From: a bacterium
GTDB lineage: Bacteria > Krumholzibacteriota > Krumholzibacteriia > WVZY01
Direction of reading: 5' to 3'
Length of the DNA stretch: 6,749 bases
Assembly: GCA_027296025.1 (NCBI GenBank)
Contig: JAPUJU010000046.1
Coordinates: 1-6,749 of the forward strand
The notes under the pieces were generated by a model. The model was given only the letters and a program-made list of their open reading frames with translations. It did not search any database and had not been told where the DNA came from. Both the position numbers and the translations under genes were made by a program. Below, piece after piece: positions 1 to 4,839 of this stretch (positions are counted from its first letter, which is position 1; each line of letters begins with the position of its first letter).

Positions 1-39
1 TAGGGCTACCCTCGCTTCTCTCACACTCTACGACGGATC

Positions 40-267
40 ATGGCTATGAAGAACGAAAAGGTGTCGATCAAAATCCCGCGCCGCCTCTATCTCAAGATCC
101 AGGAGATGATCGACGATTCCGGATTCAACTCGGCGACCGATTTCATCGTCTACGTGCTTCGCGATGTGCTGAGTGAATCGGGCAAGGAAGACGGGCAGGA
201 TGAATTCTCCCCCGAGGAACTGAAGGTTCTGAAACAGAAGCTACGCAATCTCGGATATCTCGACTAG
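40..267 (+). CDS. Small ribbon-helix-helix-like (CopG/Arc-type) protein with LGYL tail
   Basis: A 75-residue protein. Residues 7-12 (VSIKIP) form a short basic beta strand, followed by a helix (about 13-26), a Gly-containing turn (DSGF, 26-29) and a second helix (about 31-46). This is the strand-helix-helix order of the RHH/MetJ-Arc fold, whose dimers bind DNA through the paired strands. After an acidic, Gly-rich linker (about 47-55) comes a second helical segment ending in KQKLRNLGYLD, which is not part of a minimal RHH domain. A similar tail ends the CysC encoded downstream. The start could be ATG 40 or ATG 46 (Met3); neither has a strong Shine-Dalgarno. The gene leads the cluster, and an inverted repeat begins right after its stop, so a role as local regulator is plausible but unproven. 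It could instead be a protein-protein adaptor that uses the RHH fold for dimerisation. The fold call is fairly secure; the function is inferred. Confidence 0.72.
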   Translation: MAMKNEKVSIKIPRRLYLKIQEMIDDSGFNSATDFIVYVLRDVLSESGKEDGQDEFSPEELKVLKQKLRNLGYLD

Positions 268-288
268 CCGCACTGTTCCACAGGGCGG
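268..288. repeat. Imperfect 9+3+9 inverted repeat after the RHH-like gene
   Basis: The left arm is CCGCACTGT (268-276), the loop TCC (277-279) and the right arm ACAGGGCGG (280-288). The arms pair at 8 of 9 positions, with one A-G mismatch in the middle. It starts at the base after the TAG stop of the RHH-like gene and lies 21 bases before the sat Shine-Dalgarno. No T-tract follows, so it is a poor intrinsic terminator. It could be an mRNA hairpin that tunes expression between the first gene and sat, or a palindromic operator for a dimeric regulator such as the RHH-like protein. The symmetry is seen directly; the role is inferred. Confidence 0.5.
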
Positions 289-308
289 ATCTACAGACTC
301 ACATTCAC

Positions 309-314
309 GGAGGT
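309..314 (+). promoter_or_regulatory. Shine-Dalgarno for sat
   Basis: GGAGGT is spaced 8 bases before ATG 323. It is a near-consensus ribosome binding site that supports this start for the ATP sulfurylase gene. Confidence 0.8.
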
Positions 315-322
315 CAACAATA

Positions 323-1489
323 ATGATTCGGGCGCACGGTGGTCGACTCATCAGCAGGCTAGCTCCCCAGAGCGATCGCGCAAAACTTCTCGAAGAAGCG
401 ACGTCGCTTCCCGCACTGACCTTGAACCGCCGCGAGTTTTCCGATCTCGCACTGATCGCGAACGGAGCCATGAGCCCACTCGAAGGTTTTCAAAATCAAA
501 CCGAGTATGACAGTGTTCTCGAACGCAGCCGGCTGAGCCTCGGTATTCCCTGGACCCTTCCGGTCGTTCTCACCGCCAAGGAAGGCGAAATCAATGGTCT
601 GAGGGCCCCCTTCAAGGCGGCACTCCAGGAGCGCAACGGCACGATCATCGCGACGATCGATGTCGAAGACATCTATAATGTCGATAAGGACCGCGAAGCG
701 GAAAAAGTTTACCTGACCACAGACGACGCGCACCCGGGAGTGAAGTACATTCGCGCTTTGAGCAACACGTACATCGGCGGCAAGATCACGTTGCTCAAGC
801 CGCTACTCGATGATCCCCGCTTTGAATCGTATCTGCTCGACCCGCGTGAGACCCGGGTTCTTTTCAAGACAAAAGGCTGGGAACGAATCGTCGCGTTCCA
901 GACGCGAAACCCGATTCATCGCGCACACGAGTACCTGCAGAAATGCGCGCTCGAAGCCGTCGACGGCCTGCTCATTCACCCGATCATGGGAGAAACCAAG
1001 TCCGACGACATCCCGGCCGCGGTTCGCATGGACTGCTATCTCGCCATGATGAACAACTACTTCCCCACCGACCGGGTCGCGTTGTCGATCCTGCCGTTCG
1101 CGATGCGCTATGCCGGCCCGAGGGAAGCGGTGTTTCATGCGATCCTACGGAAGAACTACGGTTGCACGCACTTCATCGTTGGCCGCGACCATGCCGGCGT
1201 CGGTGACTATTACGGCACGTACGACGCGCAGAACATTTTTCTCCAGTTCGAGCCCGGTGAACTGGAAATCACGCCGGTCAACTTCGACCACTCGTTCTTC
1301 TGCAAGAAGTGCCAGGGAATGGCATCGATGAAGACCTGTGCGCACGACAAGAGCGAGCGCGTTTTCCTGAGCGGCACAAAGGTGCGCGAAATGCTCGCCT
1401 CCGGCGAAAAGCTCCCGGACGAGTTCACGCGCCGCGAGGTCGCCGAGATTCTCGAAAGTCACTACGGTTCCGTTTCCAAAACCGCCTGA
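323..1489 (+). CDS. sat: Sulfate adenylyltransferase (ATP sulfurylase), single-subunit Sat type
   Basis: It catalyses ATP + sulfate to adenosine 5'-phosphosulfate (APS) + PPi in the cytoplasm. The 388 residues match the usual length of prokaryotic homo-oligomeric Sat without a fused kinase. Visible signatures are the N-terminal PUA-like region with L-N-R-R-E and GAMSPLEGF (about 40-60), the catalytic QTRNP (193-197) followed by HRAH (199-202, the HxxH nucleotide motif), and GRDHAGVG (287-294). A Cys cluster, C327-x2-C330-x8-C339 with H341 nearby, resembles the zinc site of bacterial and archaeal Sat enzymes. SGTKVREML near residues 350-358 is the family's C-terminal hallmark. This is not the CysD/CysN GTP-driven type. 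It is followed after 9 bases by AP enzyme 1 and, one gene later, by APS kinase, so the local product is probably PAPS. The enzyme can also run toward ATP in sulfur oxidisers, but adjacent cysC and the absence of apr or dsr genes here favour APS synthesis. The family call is very secure. Confidence 0.97.
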   Translation: MIRAHGGRLISRLAPQSDRAKLLEEATSLPALTLNRREFSDLALIANGAMSPLEGFQNQTEYDSVLERSRLSLGIPWTLPVVLTAKEGEINGLRAPFKAALQERNGTIIATIDVEDIYNVDKDREAEKVYLTTDDAHPGVKYIRALSNTYIGGKITLLKPLLDDPRFESYLLDPRETRVLFKTKGWERIVAFQTRNPIHRAHEYLQKCALEAVDGLLIHPIMGETKSDDIPAAVRMDCYLAMMNNYFPTDRVALSILPFAMRYAGPREAVFHAILRKNYGCTHFIVGRDHAGVGDYYGTYDAQNIFLQFEPGELEITPVNFDHSFFCKKCQGMASMKTCAHDKSERVFLSGTKVREMLASGEKLPDEFTRREVAEILESHYGSVSKTA

Positions 1490-1493
1490 GGGG
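1488..1493 (+). promoter_or_regulatory. Shine-Dalgarno for AP enzyme 1, overlapping the sat stop
   Basis: GAGGGG overlaps the TGA stop of sat and sits 5 bases before ATG 1499. This arrangement favours translation of the second gene by ribosomes finishing sat. Confidence 0.6.
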
Positions 1494-1498
1494 TTTCA

Positions 1499-2878
1499 AT
1501 GGGTAAGAAACTATGTGTTATCGGTCTCGACTGCGTGACGCCGCAGCTGCTCTTCGGGGAGTGGCTGGATGAAATGCCAAACGTGAAGCGGCTTATGGAC
1601 GGGGGGTTCGCGGGCAATATGGTCTCGACGATCCCCGCGATCACGGTGCCTGCGTGGATGGCCATGATGACGTCGCACGATCCTGGAATGCTCGGCTGCT
1701 ACGGGTTCCGCAACCGCAGAACGTACGAGTACGAGGATCTCTATATAACCAACTCGAACTACATCAAGGCGAAGACGCTATGGAACCACCTCTCGCGCAA
1801 GCGGCTGCGATCGCTGCTTCTCGGTATTCCGCTGACCTATCCGCAGAAGCCGCTGATCGGGGTGATGGTGTGCAGCTTCCTCACTCCGGGTAAAGACGTT
1901 GAGTTCACGTACCCGGCGGACTACAAGGCGACACTCGACCGGGTAGCGGGTGGCGACTACATCATTGACGTCAAAGATTTTCGTACGCCGCAGAAGGATC
2001 GCCTCCTCGAGCAGATCTATGACATGTCCAGAAAGCGTTTCAAAGTGTACCGGCACATGTTGAAGACCGAAGACTGGGACTTCGCGATGATGGTCGAGAT
2101 GGGTCCCGACCGGTTGCATCACGGATTCTGGCGCTACTGCGATCCGACGCACCGGCTGTACGAGCCCGGCAACCCGCACGAGAGCGTTCTCAAGGATTAC
2201 TACCTCTATATGGACAAGGAAATCGGCGAGACGCTCGATGCGCTTCCCAAAGACACATCGGTCATCGTTGTGTCCGACCACGGCGCGAAAGGCATGCACG
2301 GCGGTATCTGCATCAATGAGTGGCTCATCAAGGAGGGCCTTCTCGAAGTGAAGAACTATCCGACCGAGCCGGAGCGACTACGTACCCGCAACATCAATTT
2401 TTCGAAGACCAAAGTCTGGGGCGAAGGCGGCTACTACGCGCGCATCTTCATGAATGTCGAAGGTCGCGAACCGCGGGGGCTCATCCCCGCCTCCGAGTAC
2501 GAGGCGTTTCGCAAGGTCCTCAAGCAGAAGATCGAGACGATCCCGGATGAGAAGGGAAATCTGATCGGGACCAAGGCTTTTTATCCGGAAGAGATCTACA
2601 AGGAGTGCAATAACATCGCGCCCGACCTCATCGTGTACCTTGGCGATCTGAACTGGCGCAGCGCCGGCACGATCGGTCATCGTCAGATCCATATTTTCGA
2701 AAACGACACGGGGCCAGACGACGCGAACCACGCGCAGGAAGGAATCTTCGTGTGGCATGGACGGGGCAAGGAGCCCCAGGGACCGACGGACAAGGTATCG
2801 ATCTATGACATCACGCCTTCGATCCTCGATTTCTTTGGTATCGATGTACCCGATGAAATGATCGGCAAAGTCATCTAG
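1499..2878 (+). CDS. Alkaline-phosphatase-superfamily enzyme 1 (type I phosphodiesterase/nucleotide pyrophosphatase-like)
   Basis: A 459-residue protein with the two-metal core of the AP superfamily. Predicted ligands are D11 (VIGLDC), nucleophile T49 in IPAITVPAW (46-53 region), D204 and H208 (GPDRLHH), D260 and H261 (VVSDHG) and H411 (DANHAQEG). The Thr nucleophile and overall layout resemble the NPP/type I phosphodiesterase branch. There is no C-x-P-x-R motif, so it is not a formylglycine sulfatase. A conserved substrate-side segment, GIPLTYP (109-115), also occurs in the two AP enzymes downstream. No signal peptide or membrane helix is visible, so it is probably cytoplasmic. It sits between sat and cysC. 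Such enzymes usually cleave phosphodiesters or pyrophosphates, and here the target could be an adenylyl compound of the PAPS pathway or a sulfated or phosphorylated metabolite. The superfamily is secure; the substrate is unknown. Confidence 0.88.
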   Translation: MGKKLCVIGLDCVTPQLLFGEWLDEMPNVKRLMDGGFAGNMVSTIPAITVPAWMAMMTSHDPGMLGCYGFRNRRTYEYEDLYITNSNYIKAKTLWNHLSRKRLRSLLLGIPLTYPQKPLIGVMVCSFLTPGKDVEFTYPADYKATLDRVAGGDYIIDVKDFRTPQKDRLLEQIYDMSRKRFKVYRHMLKTEDWDFAMMVEMGPDRLHHGFWRYCDPTHRLYEPGNPHESVLKDYYLYMDKEIGETLDALPKDTSVIVVSDHGAKGMHGGICINEWLIKEGLLEVKNYPTEPERLRTRNINFSKTKVWGEGGYYARIFMNVEGREPRGLIPASEYEAFRKVLKQKIETIPDEKGNLIGTKAFYPEEIYKECNNIAPDLIVYLGDLNWRSAGTIGHRQIHIFENDTGPDDANHAQEGIFVWHGRGKEPQGPTDKVSIYDITPSILDFFGIDVPDEMIGKVI

Positions 2879-2890
2879 ACACCCTTTTTG

Positions 2891-2897
2891 AAGGAGG
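2891..2897 (+). promoter_or_regulatory. Strong Shine-Dalgarno for cysC
   Basis: AAGGAGG is an almost complete match to the 16S anti-SD, 4 bases before ATG 2902. It is the strongest ribosome site in the window, and it fixes the start just ahead of the P-loop, so this CysC lacks the N-terminal extension seen in enterobacterial CysC. Confidence 0.8.
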
Positions 2898-2901
2898 CAG
2901 C

Positions 2902-3504
2902 ATGAAAGGTTTCACACTGTGGTTCACCGGGCTGTCAGGCTCCGGAAAGTCGACGCTCGCACGCAACATCGAAGAGACACTGCTCGAGCGCGGCATGAAC
3001 GTCGAAGTGCTCGACGGCGACGAGATCCGCGAGAACCTGAGCAAGGGTCTTACATTCTCGAAGGAAGACCGCGACATCAACATCCGGCGGATCGGCTACG
3101 TCGCGAAGCTTCTCTCTCGCAACGGCGTCGCCGCTATCACCGCTGCCATCTCTCCGTACAAAGCGATCCGTGACGAGGTTCGTGAGAGTCACGACCGCTT
3201 CGTGGAAGTCTACCTCGAGGCACCGATCGACGTCCTCACAGAACGCGACACCAAAGGGCTCTACAAGAAAGCCCTCGCCGGAGAGATCAAAAACTTCACC
3301 GGCGTAAGCGATCCGTACGAAGCACCGGAGAACCCGGAGATCATCGTCAACACCGCGACTGAAACCGTCGAGGAGAGCGCGAACAAGATCCTTCGCACGC
3401 TCGAGCTCATGCAGTACGTTCCGGGCGAAGCAGTCGGCGCCGAGTACTCCGAGGAAGAAGAAGAAAAGATCAAGGCCCGTCTGAAAGACCTGGGCTACAT
3501 CTAG
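2902..3504 (+). CDS. cysC: Adenylylsulfate (APS) kinase with an added C-terminal LGYI tail
   Basis: It phosphorylates APS at the 3' position with ATP to give PAPS, the universal sulfuryl donor; it is cytoplasmic. Key motifs are the Walker A GLSGSGKST (10-18), the DGDEIRENL segment (38-46), the APS-binding FSKEDRDINIRRIG (52-65), ISPY (83-86) with the Ser of the family's ISP signature, DTKGLYKKA (116-124) and NFTGVSDPYEAP (131-142). The kinase core is complete by about residue 173. The remaining 27 residues form a tail with a run of five Glu and the ending KARLKDLGYI, which is not part of the core family. The protein starts almost directly at the P-loop strand, unlike E. coli CysC, which carries an N-terminal extension, so total length (200) is similar but redistributed. 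It is co-transcribed with sat two genes upstream. The family call is very secure; the tail's role is unknown. Confidence 0.96.
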   Translation: MKGFTLWFTGLSGSGKSTLARNIEETLLERGMNVEVLDGDEIRENLSKGLTFSKEDRDINIRRIGYVAKLLSRNGVAAITAAISPYKAIRDEVRESHDRFVEVYLEAPIDVLTERDTKGLYKKALAGEIKNFTGVSDPYEAPENPEIIVNTATETVEESANKILRTLELMQYVPGEAVGAEYSEEEEEKIKARLKDLGYI

Positions 3505-3510
3505 AGATCC

Positions 3511-4839
3511 ATGGCATTCAAGCTGTTCAAGAAGAAGGACGCCAGGCGCGCCTGTGTCGTCGGTCTCGACGGCGTACCGTGCACGCTCCTCAAGGACATG
3601 ATGGAGCGCGGCGTCATGCCGAACCTCAAGGAACTCGTCGGGCGGGGCACGCTCACCGACATGACGGTCTCGCTGCCGGAGATTTCCTCGGTCAGCTGGT
3701 CGAGCTTCATGACGGGTAAGAATCCTGGCGAACACGGCATCTACGGGTTCACTGACCTCAAGGAGAACAGCTACGACTACCGCTTTCCGCAGTTCAACGA
3801 TCTCAAGACGGAAACGATCTGGGATCGCATGGGCCGGCAGGGTCTGCGCAGCATTGTCATCAATCAGCCGTCGACCTACCCGGCGCGTGAGATTCCCGGC
3901 GTGCTGATTTCGGGGTTCGTCGCAATCGATATCCCGCGTGCGCTCTACCCGCGCAAGTACCTCGCTTCGCTGGCGCGTGCTCGGTACCGGGTCGATATCG
4001 ACACGGAGAAGAGCCGCGAAGACGCCGACTTTCTCTTCAAGGATCTCGATGCCCTGCTCGAGTGTCGCAAGGTCATCATGGACGAGCTCTGGGACAAGGA
4101 AGAGTGGAATTTCATGCAGGTCATCGTCACCGGCACCGACCGGCTGTACCACTTTCAGTGGGACGCGTACGAAGATCCGTCGCACCCGAATCACGAGCGC
4201 TTCCTTCAGTACCATCGGAACGTCGACGACTTTGTCGGTTACGTGTACGAAAAGTTCTCAAAGGAAGGCAGTCCGGAGAATTTCTTCATGCTGTCTGACC
4301 ACGGATTCTGCGGGATCAAAAACGAAGTCTACGTAAACTCGATGTTACAGAAGTACGGGTTCCTCGCGTTCGACGACGGATCGGACACCCTCTCGGATAT
4401 CACGTCGGACTCGACGGCGTTCGCGCTCGATCCGGCCCGGATCTACATTCATCGCAAGGAACGCTATCCGAAGGGGTGCGTCGAGGACAAGGACGTCGAG
4501 GGAATCAAGTCCGAGCTCAAGGCGATGTTCGGATCGATCGAGCACGACGGGCCGCGCGATGAGCCGATTATCCGGCACATTTTTGATGGCGCGGATGTAT
4601 ACAGCGGAGGGCAGACACCGGGCGCACCGGATATTCTCCTCGTACCCCACAACGGCTATGACATGAAGGGGCGGGTGGGAGCGTCCACGATCGTCGGCGA
4701 ACGCCGACTTCAGGGGATGCATACGTGGGACAACGCGTTCTTTCTCTCCCTTCGCAACGATCTCCTCTCGTCCGATGAGGAGCTGACAATATTTGACGTC
4801 CCCTGGAAGGTGTTAAAGAGTATTGATGTCGAGCCGTAA
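3511..4839 (+). CDS. Alkaline-phosphatase-superfamily enzyme 2 (predicted Ser nucleophile)
   Basis: A 442-residue paralogue of AP enzyme 1 at the fold level. Predicted active-site residues are D20 (VVGLDG), S59 in LPEISSVSW (55-63), D210 and H214 (GTDRLYH), D263 and H264 (MLSDHGF) and H404 (GMHTWDN). The FMTGKNPGEHGIYGF segment (66-80) is typical of phosphodiesterase and phosphoglycerate-mutase-like AP proteins. S59 aligns with T49 of AP enzyme 1, so the nucleophile has changed; S60 is an alternative. QPSTYP (119-124) matches the conserved P-x-T-Y-P segment of its neighbours. There is no signal peptide, but the first 13 residues carry K4, K7-K9, R12 and R13, which could give peripheral contact with membrane or nucleic acid. 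The start lies 6 bases after the cysC stop with only a weak upstream purine stretch, so translational coupling is likely. ATG 3511 is needed to include D20. The substrate is unknown. Confidence 0.86.
   Translation: MAFKLFKKKDARRACVVGLDGVPCTLLKDMMERGVMPNLKELVGRGTLTDMTVSLPEISSVSWSSFMTGKNPGEHGIYGFTDLKENSYDYRFPQFNDLKTETIWDRMGRQGLRSIVINQPSTYPAREIPGVLISGFVAIDIPRALYPRKYLASLARARYRVDIDTEKSREDADFLFKDLDALLECRKVIMDELWDKEEWNFMQVIVTGTDRLYHFQWDAYEDPSHPNHERFLQYHRNVDDFVGYVYEKFSKEGSPENFFMLSDHGFCGIKNEVYVNSMLQKYGFLAFDDGSDTLSDITSDSTAFALDPARIYIHRKERYPKGCVEDKDVEGIKSELKAMFGSIEHDGPRDEPIIRHIFDGADVYSGGQTPGAPDILLVPHNGYDMKGRVGASTIVGERRLQGMHTWDNAFFLSLRNDLLSSDEELTIFDVPWKVLKSIDVEP

Noticed and set aside
1..39. Promoter upstream of the first gene
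   Set aside because: Only 39 bases are visible and no convincing -35/-10 pair is present. The transcript may begin outside the window.
2879..2901. Intrinsic terminator before cysC, suggested by the short T-run at 2885-2889
   Set aside because: There is no GC-rich hairpin ahead of the T-run, and a strong Shine-Dalgarno follows at once, so this is an intra-operon spacer.
2935..4215. A 426-codon antisense open frame across cysC and AP enzyme 2
   Set aside because: The + strand encodes two well-conserved enzymes here. The antisense product shows no recognisable motif and is explained by GC-rich third positions that suppress stops on the opposite strand.
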